NCBI GenBank assembly: GCA_021819125.1
Contig: JAKARW010000003.1
Span: 32,829-76,221, forward strand
DNA length: 43,393 nucleotides
Direction of reading: 5' to 3'
DNA from: Pseudomonadota bacterium
Lineage (GTDB): Bacteria > Pseudomonadota > Gammaproteobacteria > Acidiferrobacterales > Acidiferrobacteraceae
This document shows positions 26,496-35,435 of this stretch, in pieces (positions within the stretch are counted from its first letter, which is position 1; each line of letters starts with the position of its first letter). The notes beneath the pieces are model-generated. The model was not told the origin of the DNA. It made no database searches and saw only the letters and a list, made by a program, of their open reading frames with translations. The translations under genes and the position numbers were made by a program.

Positions 26496-27444
26496 TACGC
26501 GAGGTTCCGGTCAGCAGGCGCGCTATGATATTAGTGATAACCGAGATAATGAACAGGATAAGGGCGATTTCCGCGAGCGACCTAACCGCCATGCCGGTCG
26601 GGTCCTGCATGGCGCTGTCGAGCTGCGAAACAATGAATGAGGCCATGGTCGTGATCGGGCTGTAGATGTTGCCCGGGAAGTAATTCAGGGCGCCTCCGCT
26701 CACCATGAGGACCGCCATGGTCTCCCCCAGGGCGCGGCCCAATCCGAGGATGCAGGCGCCTATGATGTTGGTACGTACCGCCGGCAACATGGCGCGTCGC
26801 ACCACCTCGAAATGCGTCGCCCCCAAGGCATAGGCGGCCTCCTTTGTCTCCGCCGGGACCCGGGCCAAGGCGTCGCGCACGGTGGCGGCGATGATGGGGA
26901 CGACCATGAGCGCGAGCACGATGGATGCCGCGAGCAGTCCATAACCGCTCCCGATAGGCCCCGCAAAGAACGGCACGAAACCTAGCACCGCTCGCAGTCC
27001 GGGCCCGAGGGTGTGGGCCACAAGCGGTGTGAGCACCGCGTAACCCCACAAACCGTAGACGACGCTCGGTACCGCCGCCAGCATCTCGACTACAAATGAC
27101 AGCGGGATTCTCAAACGACTGCGCAGACCTTCGGCTAAAAATATCGCCACCCCGAGGCTCACCGGAATGGCGATGACAAGCGCGATGGCCGATGTCAAAA
27201 GCGTGCCCACAATGAATACCAGAATTCCGTAGTTCGCCCCGATCGGCACTAATACACCACGCTGCTTCACGGGATTGGCATAGAGATTCCCAAGACTCCA
27301 GGTGTGGCCGACAAGAAAATGCCAGCCGTTAAACGTGAGAGCAGGCCAGGAGTAACGGGCAAGAAAGACAAGGACGGCGATCAAAGCGAGGGGTATGAGG
27401 CTTGTGACAAGTACAAGTATTATCCGAAACGGTCGAAGCGTCAT
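26479..27444 (-). CDS. pstC: Phosphate ABC transporter permease PstC
   Basis: Partner permease of PstA. 321 residues, about six transmembrane helices. The coupling loop is RVPAETKEAAYALGATHFEVVRRAMLPA, followed by GRALGETMAVLMVSGG, a segment typical of PstC. A GAGGG ribosome-binding site precedes ATG 27444. A GC-rich hairpin separates it from pstS, and pstA overlaps its end. Confidence 0.94.
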   Translation of the reverse strand: MTLRPFRIILVLVTSLIPLALIAVLVFLARYSWPALTFNGWHFLVGHTWSLGNLYANPVKQRGVLVPIGANYGILVFIVGTLLTSAIALVIAIPVSLGVAIFLAEGLRSRLRIPLSFVVEMLAAVPSVVYGLWGYAVLTPLVAHTLGPGLRAVLGFVPFFAGPIGSGYGLLAASIVLALMVVPIIAATVRDALARVPAETKEAAYALGATHFEVVRRAMLPAVRTNIIGACILGLGRALGETMAVLMVSGGALNYFPGNIYSPITTMASFIVSQLDSAMQDPTGMAVRSLAEIALILFIISVITNIIARLLTGTSRNASPV

Positions 27445-27460
27445 GAGGCCCTCAGGGAAA

Positions 27461-27489
27461 GGCCGGGGGCTCGTCGAGAGGCCCCGGCC
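27461..27489 (-). promoter_or_regulatory. pstS-pstC intercistronic hairpin (attenuator-like)
   Basis: Perfect 8-bp arms GGCCGGGG (27461-27468) and CCCCGGCC (27482-27489) enclose a 13-nt loop with a further CTC/GAG pairing. On the minus strand it begins ten bases after the pstS stop and is followed by TTTCCC, a weak U-tract. It probably stabilises pstS mRNA or partly terminates, giving more binding protein than permease. Confidence 0.6.
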
Positions 27490-27498
27490 ATCTGCTCC

Positions 27499-28584
27499 TT
27501 AATGGATCTTGGCGATTTGCTTGCGGCTCAGCGCCGAAATGCGTGGCGGTAATGCAATAAAATGCACTTGGCGCAGGAATTGGCGTGCGTTGCCTTCACG
27601 GGTATCCACCGCCCATGACAGGAACTCGCGCAAGGTCGTGGCCATAACGCCGCTCGGCTGATGATCGTTTACGATCGCATACTCGTAATTGATGATCGGG
27701 TAGGACTCGGCACCCGGGGCAAACACAAGGCTGATGCGTTCGTCGGCCGGGGTCTTCCTTACGAGCTCGGCGGCCGCCGCCCCCACGGTTTTCTTGCTGG
27801 GCAGCAGGAAGCGTCCGGCACGGTTTTTGAGAAGGGCGGTGCCAAGATGCGCGCGCGCCACCTCTTTCGTGAAGCTCACGCCAATATAGGCGATGGAGTA
27901 GGGGGTCTGGGCCGCGGCCTGCACCATCCCCGGATTGCCGAGCGCTCCCAAACCGCCCGGTACCGCAGGCCAACTGATGGTGGTGCCGTAGCCGACATGC
28001 GAGTTCCAGTACGGTGTCGAGAACGACAGATACTGACTGAAGATGAAGGTGTCCCCGCTGCCGTCGGTTCTGTGAATGGGGGTAATCAGGTGGTGTGGCA
28101 GACGCCGGCCTGGGTTTAGTCGGGCAATCGCCGGAGCATTCCAGTAGCGGATTTGACCATCATAGATACCGGCGAGGACGGGCCCACTCAACTTTAAATG
28201 GACGCCGTTAAGTCCCGGAATATTGTAGTTCACCGTCTGCGCCGAGATGGCGAGCGGGATATTCAAGACCGCGGGGTTCTGTTTGACCTGCATATTGCTC
28301 ATATAGGCATCGGATGCGCCGATCTGGGCGACGCCTGAAATGGCTTCGGATATCCCCGTGCCGCTGCCCGTCCCTTGGGTCGTGATGCGCACATTGGGAT
28401 GGCTGCGCGTATACGCCGGCACCCAGAGATTGAACAACGGATAAAGCAAAGTGGAGCCGGTCTCGGTCACATCGACCGTGCGCGCATATGCCTGTGACGT
28501 ATTCAGGATTCCGGCGACCGCCAGTGCGAGTACCGACCCCCCGAGTACGGCGTGGAGCGGGGACTTGCTTGTTCTTTTTAACAT
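27499..28584 (-). CDS. pstS: Periplasmic phosphate-binding protein PstS
   Basis: Substrate-binding subunit of the Pst transporter. 361 residues. The signal peptide covers about 1-34 (ending SQAYA). Phosphate-binding loops are recognisable as ETGSTLLYPLF, TTQGTGSGTGISEAI and IGASDAYMS, with the conserved HRTDGSGDTFIFSQYLS further on. The first gene of pstS-pstC-pstA, it lies 46 bp downstream of a Pho box. No lipobox is seen. Confidence 0.94.
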   Translation of the reverse strand: MLKRTSKSPLHAVLGGSVLALAVAGILNTSQAYARTVDVTETGSTLLYPLFNLWVPAYTRSHPNVRITTQGTGSGTGISEAISGVAQIGASDAYMSNMQVKQNPAVLNIPLAISAQTVNYNIPGLNGVHLKLSGPVLAGIYDGQIRYWNAPAIARLNPGRRLPHHLITPIHRTDGSGDTFIFSQYLSFSTPYWNSHVGYGTTISWPAVPGGLGALGNPGMVQAAAQTPYSIAYIGVSFTKEVARAHLGTALLKNRAGRFLLPSKKTVGAAAAELVRKTPADERISLVFAPGAESYPIINYEYAIVNDHQPSGVMATTLREFLSWAVDTREGNARQFLRQVHFIALPPRISALSRKQIAKIH

Positions 28585-28614
28585 AGCTGCCTCTAGGGTT
28601 GTGGATTGCCGTGA

Positions 28615-28648
28615 AGCCTACGGAGGATTCATGACAACCATATGACAG
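28615..28648 (-). promoter_or_regulatory. Pho box and -10 of the pstSCA promoter
   Basis: On the minus strand 28648-28631 reads CTGTCATATGGTTGTCAT, two 7-bp PhoB repeats (CTGTCAT and TTGTCAT) separated by four bases. It differs from the consensus repeat at one position. Ten bases later comes TAGGCT (28620-28615), a weak -10 at the distance expected when PhoB replaces the -35. This predicts induction of pstSCA by phosphate starvation. Confidence 0.8.
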
Positions 28649-29359
28649 GCATCGCGCGCGCCATTTTAACGCAAACCTGGCCGGTTGCCAGTACCACTTT
28701 TTCCGCTACCCCCGTATCGTCGACTGCCCTCGCGTGGCCGACCCTTCATGCGCGCGTCTTTTTTGGTCTGTGAACCCTGTTCTGAACGACCCTGAAATGG
28801 CGAGAGTAAACGCCGGGGAGGCGGTTTGCGTAAGCTCCGGCACGCGGTCACCCCACGGACGGACCGACCGGCCCATGCCAACCCCATGAGCGCCGCGATC
28901 CTACCGTAATGGCAGGTCGTCTTAAGCCCTCAGGCCGCGGTTTATATCGAGGATCACGTGACGACCATGCCCCGCCTTTCAGACGACCACACGAACCGCG
29001 ACTTGGCCCATACATATGAGAAACAAGTTGAATGGTATGATCTATCACGCTATTTAATAAGGTAAATAACTTTGTATTCCGGACGGACTTCTCGTCCCTG
29101 ATCGCCCGCAGGCGGCCTTTCCAGTGCGAAGCCACGCAAAAGCCCTCGATTATCTGCCACCCACATAAGGCGCTTGAAAAACGATGACGCGCACGGGCAG
29201 TGGTCGCTCGCCCTTCGGCCTCTGTCCGACCGGTATGTCGCCTGCGACATGGATCCGGCTTTTATGGGTTTGCCCGAATGATCGGGTCTGAGCGACTGAG
29301 AAACGACGGGTCTTCACAAGGCTCGAGGCCGGGGCGCCGCAGAGTCACCCTCCCGCGCG
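28649..29359. other. 711-bp gap upstream of pstS
   Basis: I see no supportable gene. Minus-strand frames of 66-95 codons overlap one another and have no ribosome-binding sites or recognisable sequence. An AT-rich island at about 29010-29075 stands out from the GC-rich surroundings and contains a weak plus-strand promoter-like pair (TTGAAT, 17 bp, TATTTA) with nothing obvious to drive. A 7-bp inverted repeat GGTCGTC/GACGACC (28915-28921, 28960-28966) is also present. Confidence 0.4.
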
Positions 29360-29593
29360 TTATCGCGGCGTCCCGGTGAAGGTCGGTGGAGGTGGGTCCC
29401 GGCACGGCATGGGGGTGTCGCAAGACGTGAGTCGGTCTTGCAACGCGCAATAGCCATAGGTTGCCCCGAGACTGCTCAGGCCAGACGATAACACGAGCAG
29501 CCCCGGGAACAGGTCCCCTTGCTCTAGCTCCTGGCCGGTGGTCCAGTGCCGGCAACCGACACAGCCCTTAAATGTTAATGCAGGGCTGTCCAT
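29360..29593 (-). CDS. Small Cys-rich protein overlapping yeiH-like gene (hypothetical)
   Basis: A 77-codon frame from ATG 29593, preceded by a G-rich GGGGG element and overlapping the end of the YeiH-like gene by 19 bases. The protein is MDSPALTFKGCVGCRHW... with cysteines arranged C11-x2-C14, then YGYC, then SCDTPMPC. CxxCxxW followed by GxC and a late Cys is a pattern seen in small metal- or Fe-S-binding ribbon proteins. The frame is open well upstream inside the transporter gene, so only the last part is proposed as coding. I do not recognise a named family. Confidence 0.45.
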   Translation of the reverse strand: MDSPALTFKGCVGCRHWTTGQELEQGDLFPGLLVLSSGLSSLGATYGYCALQDRLTSCDTPMPCRDPPPPTFTGTPR

Positions 29594-30888
29594 TGGCCCC
29601 CAAAGACCATCACGGACAATACATAGCCTACGACAAGGTTGACCATAACGCCCACGGAAAATACGAGCACCACTCGGCGTTCCACGGCCAACAATTGGCG
29701 AAAGTGCGTGTTTAAACCGATGGCAAGGAAGCAGAGCGTGAAGGCCCAGGTGCGCAGACCCACCAGTGGCACCAACAGATGATGGCGGAGCACGGGTGTC
29801 AACTGCAAGGTGAGGAAGCTCATAACGCCCGCGGCGAGCAAAAAGCCGATGACAAACTTGGGGACGCGCCGCCACCACACATGCGCGGCGGCTTGCTCAG
29901 AGGACAAAGGCTGCGCCCCTGGGGCGCGGTGCTGGGTCGCGGTGAACGTCCAGAAAATCGCCCACAACCCTATCCATACGTCGCGCCCGATCACTTTCGT
30001 CAAAGTAAACGCCTTGATCACCGCACCGGCGTGACCCACCATGGCCCCGAAGCTACTCGCCGCCGCCATGCCGGCGGCATCGGCGAGTTCCGATGTCCCG
30101 ATCCAGGCGCCTCCTTGCCCAGGGGTAAGCCCGAGTAACATCGCCAATTGCGGGAGCACTATCACCCACGCCAAAGCGAACAGGATGACAAGCGATATCG
30201 CCTGATAGATTTCGTGGCGTCGCGCCCCCACCGCGGAGCCCGCGGCCATGGCCGCGGATACGCCGCAGACCCCGGCACCGGTGCCGAGGACCGCCGCTTG
30301 ACCATGACTGAGACCCTGCCAGCGGCCAAGGCCATAGATCACCCCGACCGTAATGATCGTGCCGATCGCAGCCTGCATGAGGGCCGTAGACCCGGCGCTC
30401 AAGAGTAGCGAGATGGGAAAGGTGGCGCCGAGCAGGACGATCCCGGTCTTTAAGTAAAGCTCGACCCGCAGGGCCGGCTTCATCCAGTCCGGGATCGTCA
30501 CCGTGTTGCCTATGGCAAGACCCAGCAGTAATGCCACCACCGGCGGCTCAAGCTCAAAGCGCGCGGCACCGGCCCAGCCGGCGATCGCGAAGGTCACCAA
30601 GGCCAGCAGGAAAAGGGCCACGAATCCGATCAGGAACCGTTCGAGATCCAGATTGAGAAAGATCACCGGTATGGCAAGGAACAAGGAAAAAGCGATCGGT
30701 TGTAGTAAAACCGCGTCCCATTTATGCGTAAAGAATGTGAAAAGCGTAGCAAAGCTCTGCCAATGCAGCCCGGCGGTGTTCAAGCCCACCATTTGCGCAA
30801 GCGGTGAACCGGTCTGCCACGCCATCCATACCCCGAACAACGCAAGCAGCCCGATAACTGTGGCCCAAAAATCCTCAGTCTTCAGCAT
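29575..30888 (-). CDS. YeiH/UPF0324-family putative sulfate exporter
   Basis: 437-residue membrane protein with about ten to eleven hydrophobic helices, belonging to the YeiH / putative sulfate exporter family. Family features include ELEPPVVALLLGLAIGN, LRVELYLKTGIVLLGATF, GLSHGQAAVLGTGAGVCGVSAAMAAG and ELADAAGMAAASSFG. An N-terminal extension of about 70-80 residues with extra helices distinguishes it from the about 350-residue E. coli form. The transported substrate is not proven for the family. I use ATG 30888 because GGAGG sits eight bases upstream; GTG 30894 lies too close to it. Confidence 0.85.
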   Translation of the reverse strand: MLKTEDFWATVIGLLALFGVWMAWQTGSPLAQMVGLNTAGLHWQSFATLFTFFTHKWDAVLLQPIAFSLFLAIPVIFLNLDLERFLIGFVALFLLALVTFAIAGWAGAARFELEPPVVALLLGLAIGNTVTIPDWMKPALRVELYLKTGIVLLGATFPISLLLSAGSTALMQAAIGTIITVGVIYGLGRWQGLSHGQAAVLGTGAGVCGVSAAMAAGSAVGARRHEIYQAISLVILFALAWVIVLPQLAMLLGLTPGQGGAWIGTSELADAAGMAAASSFGAMVGHAGAVIKAFTLTKVIGRDVWIGLWAIFWTFTATQHRAPGAQPLSSEQAAAHVWWRRVPKFVIGFLLAAGVMSFLTLQLTPVLRHHLLVPLVGLRTWAFTLCFLAIGLNTHFRQLLAVERRVVLVFSVGVMVNLVVGYVLSVMVFGGQWTALH

Positions 30889-31653
30889 ACCCACCCCCTC
30901 CGTCTTTTTATAGTGGTCGGGCTTACGGTATTCCCGGAGCCCGTTTTTTACGGCCTCGCGCGCCGCCTTGCCATCGCACTGGCCGCTGTTTCAAGGTATG
31001 ACCGCAAACGCCGCGGGCGCCTTGACATTTAACAAACGAAAATCATGCAGGGTCTTTAAAGCCGTACGCGCCATCAACGAATCCTCTGGTTCCTTTTCCG
31101 CTTTGGGATGCGGGGGGCTTAAAGCATGATGAGGACCGCCTGCGTGACGCCACGGGCTCGGTTGCCAAGAAAAATCGGGGGCATGAGGTCGCCGCCGCAT
31201 GCCGTATCATTTCATTCACTGACGAGAGCGACGGCTTCAGGCGCGGTGGCGGCGCCGTTACCCCCCGCCGTCTTCGCATCTTTTGTTATCCCAATTTGTT
31301 TGCCATCATGCCTAAGCCATGAGCGGCAGACGGACCCGGTAATGGGCTTATAGCCGTGATCGGCCGCGCCGCCCAGGCGCCGCTTCTGTGGCGGCGCCCT
31401 AAATCTCGGCTTACCGGTCGCTAGGCCCTATGTATCGATGGATCCCATGCGGGAGGCAGAACTTAAAGGTCGCGGATCAAAAAGGGGTCATGACCGCAGG
31501 GCCCGCAAAAAACCATGCCAGGCTCGAGGGTACGGGGTCCGACAAGGCGCGCTTTGGACCTAGGCGGCGCACATCACTAAAAAAACGGGGCAGCGGCGCG
31601 CGATGGCGCAAGGCGCCCGCTCGGCGTAAGGAACCACGAACCGGTAGCAATCG
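30889..31653. other. 765-bp gap between yeiH-like gene and patB
   Basis: No convincing gene on either strand. Near 30919-30949 a weak hairpin (GGGCT/AGCCC) is followed by TTTTTT on the plus strand, but no plus-strand gene precedes it. A perfect 8-bp hairpin (GGCGCCGC, 7-nt loop, GCGGCGCC) lies at 31376-31398. A TTGACA at 31022-31027 has no -10 at proper distance. The promoter of patB is not identifiable. Confidence 0.4.
31376..31398. repeat. Perfect 8-bp GC hairpin
   Basis: Arms GGCGCCGC (31376-31383) and GCGGCGCC (31391-31398) with a TTCTGTG loop. There is no adjacent T-run. Position is 255 bp before patB and 490 bp before yeiH-like; function unknown. Confidence 0.7.
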
Positions 31654-32835
31654 ATGATAGACAAAAGAGAAAGTGCGGTGGATTTTGATGCGCCCATCGA
31701 GCGGCGCCACACCGCCAGTGTCAAATGGGACCGCTATCGAGACCGCGATATCCTGCCACTGTGGGTAGCCGACATGGACTTTGCGTCGGCGGACGTGATC
31801 GTGCGCGCCCTGCAAGAGCGCGTGGCGCATGGCGTCTTCGGATACGCAAACGCCCCCGAGGGGCTGCTCGAGGCGATCCTGGCCTACGTGCAGACCCATA
31901 ACGGCTGGACGCTGCGGCCGGAATGGATCGTGTGGCTACCGGGTCTTGTTTCCGCGCTCAATCTCGCGTGTCGCGCCACGGGGACCTCAGGCGACGCCGT
32001 GCTCACCCTAACGCCTATCTACCCACCATTTTTGAGCGCGCCACGCATGAGCGCGCGCCAACTCATCACCACCCCTTTGGCCTGCCGCGCGGACCGTTAT
32101 GTCATCGATTGGGAAGCCCTTGACGAGGCGGTCACCCCGACGACCCGGCTTTTTCTGTTATGCAACCCCCATAACCCCGTCGGCCGGGTGTACACGCGTG
32201 ACGAGCTCGAGCGCCTGGGCCGATTCTGCGAACGCCATGACCTCATCATCTGCGCAGACGAGATCCACGCAGGGCTCGTGCTCGATTTATCCTTGCGCCA
32301 TCAATCGATCGCGAGTTTGAATCCCGACCTTGCGCGGCGCACGATCACGCTCATGGCGCCGAGCAAGACCTTCAATGTGCCCGGGCTCGGGTTTGCGTTC
32401 GCGGTGATTCCGGATCCTGCCCTGCGTGAGCGGTTCCGCGCGGCCATGAAGGGTATCGTCCCGGATGTCAATGTACTCGGCTTCACCGCCGCCCTGGCAG
32501 CCTATCGCGACGCCGAACCCTGGCGCCGCGCCTTGCTCGATTATCTGCGGGGCAATGCGCAACTGACGATCAACGCCTTGCGCGCCATGCCCGGACTGAA
32601 AGTGACACCGCCAGAGGCGACCTATCTCGCGTGGATCGACGCCCGCGGGCTTGGCCTTCAAAACCCGCAGCGATTTTTCGAAAGCGCGGGGGTTGGACTT
32701 TCCGACGGTGCCGATTTCGGGGCTCAGGGCTTTGTGCGCCTCAATTTCGGATGCCGGCGGGCCCTGCTCGAGGAGGCCTTGGGCCGTATGCGACGCGCCG
32801 TCGAATCTCTCTCGGGAGGAGGGGCGCGATCTTAG
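31654..32835 (+). CDS. patB: PatB/MalY-type cystathionine beta-lyase (C-S lyase)
   Basis: PLP-dependent lyase that cleaves cystathionine or related thioethers to homocysteine or thiols, pyruvate and ammonia. 393 residues. Family signature regions: RRHTASVKWDRY near the N-terminus, LPLWVADMDF, LLCNPHNPVGRVYT (N174), CADEIHAGLVLD (D202) and the PLP lysine K238 in MAPSKTFNVPGLG. The RHTxSxKWD motif separates PatB/MalY from ordinary class I transaminases. Start ATG 31654 has only a weak ribosome-binding site. It stands alone, converging on maf, and together with cysM and hom would supply a methionine route. Confidence 0.88.
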   Translation: MIDKRESAVDFDAPIERRHTASVKWDRYRDRDILPLWVADMDFASADVIVRALQERVAHGVFGYANAPEGLLEAILAYVQTHNGWTLRPEWIVWLPGLVSALNLACRATGTSGDAVLTLTPIYPPFLSAPRMSARQLITTPLACRADRYVIDWEALDEAVTPTTRLFLLCNPHNPVGRVYTRDELERLGRFCERHDLIICADEIHAGLVLDLSLRHQSIASLNPDLARRTITLMAPSKTFNVPGLGFAFAVIPDPALRERFRAAMKGIVPDVNVLGFTAALAAYRDAEPWRRALLDYLRGNAQLTINALRAMPGLKVTPPEATYLAWIDARGLGLQNPQRFFESAGVGLSDGADFGAQGFVRLNFGCRRALLEEALGRMRRAVESLSGGGARS

Positions 32836-32904
32836 GCCACGGCTATGGCATAGACGCGCGCCGGCGGTCGATCCCAAAGTCCGGTGAGGAAACGCGCTTC
32901 GGAT

Positions 32905-33492
32905 CTAGGGAACTTCGAACCCTTCGGCCTCGAGCATCCGCACGAGGCGGATGAGCGGCAGGCCGATCAAGGTGGTCGGGTCATCGCCGATGAAGCGCTC
33001 AAAGAGGGCGATGCCAAGCCCCTCGGACTTCACGCTCCCGGCGCAGTCGTAGGGCCGCTCCTTCTCGAGATAGCGCGCGATACGCCGCTCATCGAGCACG
33101 CGAAACGCCACCTCAAACAGCGCCACCTCCGACTGGACGCGGCCGGTCTGCGCGTTCAAAAGCGCAAGTCCCGTATAGAGGCGCGCGGTCTTGCCGGAGA
33201 TGCGCCGCAACTGACGCGCCGCCTCCTCGAATCCGCCAGGCTTACCCACGATCTCGCCCTCGTATTCTGCGACTTGATCGGAGCCTATTATGAGGGCGTC
33301 AGGCGCCATGGGACTGACCGCCCGGGCCTTGGCAATGGCCAGACGTTCTGTCAAGGTGCGTGCGTCCTCCCCTGGGTGTCTGGTCTCATCGGTATCCGAG
33401 ACCATGACCTCGAAGCGAACCTTAAGCCGCGTCAAAAGCTCGTGCCGATAGCGCGAACCCGAAGCCAGCACGAGACGTCGCGGTACCGACAC
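32905..33492 (-). CDS. Maf-family nucleoside triphosphate pyrophosphatase (YceF-like)
   Basis: Hydrolyses non-canonical nucleotides; the YceF subgroup prefers m7GTP. 195 residues. RRLVLASGSRYRHELL is the Maf N-terminal phosphate loop, IIGSDQVAEYEGEIVGKPG contains the catalytic Asp region, and CAGSVKSEGLGIALFE is the conserved late loop. The E at DQVAE rather than DTVV favours the YceF type. GTG start two bases after the pycB stop, so it is the last gene of pycA-pycB-maf. In many gammaproteobacteria maf sits beside yceD-rpmF; here pycAB lies between. Confidence 0.9.
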   Translation of the reverse strand: MSVPRRLVLASGSRYRHELLTRLKVRFEVMVSDTDETRHPGEDARTLTERLAIAKARAVSPMAPDALIIGSDQVAEYEGEIVGKPGGFEEAARQLRRISGKTARLYTGLALLNAQTGRVQSEVALFEVAFRVLDERRIARYLEKERPYDCAGSVKSEGLGIALFERFIGDDPTTLIGLPLIRLVRMLEAEGFEVP

Positions 33493-33494
33493 CG

Positions 33495-35348
33495 TTAGCC
33501 GATCTCGATCAAGGCTTCGTTGGGATTGACGCTGTCGCCTTTCTTGACGTAGATGTTTTTCACGGTCCCCTTGACCGGGGCCGGCACCTCATTTTCCATT
33601 TTCATGGCCTCGATGACCAGCACCGGATCGCCCGCCTTCAGAACCTGTCCGACGGTCACGAGGACCTCGACCACGGTCCCCGGCATGGCGCTTGTGACAT
33701 CGCCGGCCTTGGTGGCGCGCGGCCGCCGAAGTCCCGAGCCCACACCGGCTGCGGGGGTTGTCATCGGCTCACGGAAATCCCCGCCCACACCATCGGTAGG
33801 CACGATGCTCATGGTTTCCACCATGATCTCTTCTGGCATGCCGTCGACATAAACGTAGAATGGCCGTTGCTCCTCGTTTTTATGCCCAGCCCCGCGGATC
33901 TTGATGTTGTAGGTCTCGCCATGCATCGTGACATTGAAGTCGGTGGGCGCGAGATAGCAGGGGGCGGACTGCGCCTCGGGCAAAGGCAAGAGTTCCTCGG
34001 GCCGTAGCGTGCCGGCGGCGCGCTCCTCTAGAAATTGACGACCAATCTCCGGAAACATGGCATAGGTCAAAACGTCTTCCTCGGTCTTTGCCAGATCCCC
34101 GATCTCGGCGCGCAATTTCGCCATCTCCGGCGGGATGTCGTCTGCCGGGCGATGGGTTATGACCGGCTGATTGCCGATGGCAAGCCGGCGCACGCGGCTA
34201 TCCACCGTCCCCGGGGGCGTGCCATAGCGGCCCTGGAGATACAGCTTGACCTCGTTTGTGATGCTCTTGTAGCGTTGACCGGTCAGCACGTTCAAAACCG
34301 CCTGGGTCCCCACGATCTGCGATGTCGGCGTAACGAGCGGGGGATAACCGAGATCGGCGCGCACGCGAGGGATTTCAAGCAGGACCTCGTCCATGCGCGC
34401 AAGCGCCCCCTGTTCCTTCAGTTGGTTCGCTAGATTAGAGATCATCCCACCCGGCACCTGATTGACGTGGACCCGGCTGTCGACCCCCGTATGGTCGCTT
34501 TCAAATTGGTGATACCGCTTACGCACGTCGCGGAAATAGGCGTTGATGCGCTCCAGACGCTCCAGGTCAAGCCCGGTATCGTGCGGCGTGCCCCGCAAGC
34601 CCGCCACCAGGCTTTCGGTCGGCGGATGGCTCGCGCCATCGGCAAAAGCCGACAAGGCGGTATCGATCAGATAGCAACCACTCTCGATCGCCTTCCATTG
34701 GCAGATGGAAGCCAGACCCGACATCGAATGGGAGTGCAGATGCAGCGGGATCTTCACGGCCTTCACGAGCGCCTTCACGAGCGCCGTGGTTTTGGTCGGC
34801 GTCAAAAGCCCGGCCATGTCCTTTATCGCGATCGTATGGCAACCCATGGCCTCCAGCTCGCGGGCCATGGCCACGAACGCCGGAACCCCATGCACGGGGC
34901 TTGTCGTGTAGCAGATGGTCCCCTCGGCGTGCTTGCCGTTTTGCAAAACCGCCTCGACCGCCACGCGCAGATTGCGCATGTCGTTCATGGCGTCGAATAT
35001 CCGAAACACATCGACACCGTCGTCGGCCGCCTTGGCCACGAACGCGCGAACGACATCATCCGAATAATGGCGGTAGCCGAGCAGGTTCTGGCCGCGCAAT
35101 AGCATTTGAATGCGCGTGCGCGGCAGGGCGGCCTTCAAAAGGCGCAGCCGCTCCCATGGATCTTCCTTCAGAAAACGCAAACAGGCGTCGAATGTGGCAC
35201 CCCCCCAAGCCTCAAGGGACCAGTAGCCGACGGCGTCGAGATCCGGACATGCGGGCAACATGTCCTCGGTGCGCAGGCGGGTGGCTATCAGGGATTGATG
35301 CGCATCCCGCAGGATCACGTCGGTGATTTGTACACGCGTCTTTGCCAC
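33495..35348 (-). CDS. pycB: Pyruvate carboxylase subunit B (carboxyltransferase + biotin domain)
   Basis: Transfers the carboxyl group from biotin to pyruvate, making oxaloacetate. 617 residues. The DRE-TIM/HMGL-type carboxyltransferase domain occupies about 1-300 (ITDVILRDAHQSLIATRLRTEDM, IKDMAGLLTPTK, LHLHSHSMSG). A conserved carboxylase domain follows. The C-terminal biotinyl domain carries the biotin lysine K583 in VIEAMKMENEV. The architecture equals oxaloacetate decarboxylase alpha (OadA), but with biotin carboxylase upstream and no oadB/oadG nearby, pyruvate carboxylase is the better call. GTG start. Confidence 0.9.
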   Translation of the reverse strand: MAKTRVQITDVILRDAHQSLIATRLRTEDMLPACPDLDAVGYWSLEAWGGATFDACLRFLKEDPWERLRLLKAALPRTRIQMLLRGQNLLGYRHYSDDVVRAFVAKAADDGVDVFRIFDAMNDMRNLRVAVEAVLQNGKHAEGTICYTTSPVHGVPAFVAMARELEAMGCHTIAIKDMAGLLTPTKTTALVKALVKAVKIPLHLHSHSMSGLASICQWKAIESGCYLIDTALSAFADGASHPPTESLVAGLRGTPHDTGLDLERLERINAYFRDVRKRYHQFESDHTGVDSRVHVNQVPGGMISNLANQLKEQGALARMDEVLLEIPRVRADLGYPPLVTPTSQIVGTQAVLNVLTGQRYKSITNEVKLYLQGRYGTPPGTVDSRVRRLAIGNQPVITHRPADDIPPEMAKLRAEIGDLAKTEEDVLTYAMFPEIGRQFLEERAAGTLRPEELLPLPEAQSAPCYLAPTDFNVTMHGETYNIKIRGAGHKNEEQRPFYVYVDGMPEEIMVETMSIVPTDGVGGDFREPMTTPAAGVGSGLRRPRATKAGDVTSAMPGTVVEVLVTVGQVLKAGDPVLVIEAMKMENEVPAPVKGTVKNIYVKKGDSVNPNEALIEIG

Positions 35349-35435
35349 GATTATTTACCTATCATCATGTGTTCTTGATTATACCCAAGGGCGCACCATG
35401 CGTCGCGTCCGATCATAAAGTTCGCCGATCGGCGC

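Noticed and set aside
30919-30949. Hairpin followed by TTTTTT on the plus strand, terminator-like
   Set aside because: No plus-strand gene lies upstream (the neighbouring gene is on the minus strand and starts here), and the stem is only five bases plus a small inner pairing.
31022-31050. TTGACA resembling a -35 box before patB
   Set aside because: No -10-like hexamer at 15-18 bp, and patB lies 600 bp further on.
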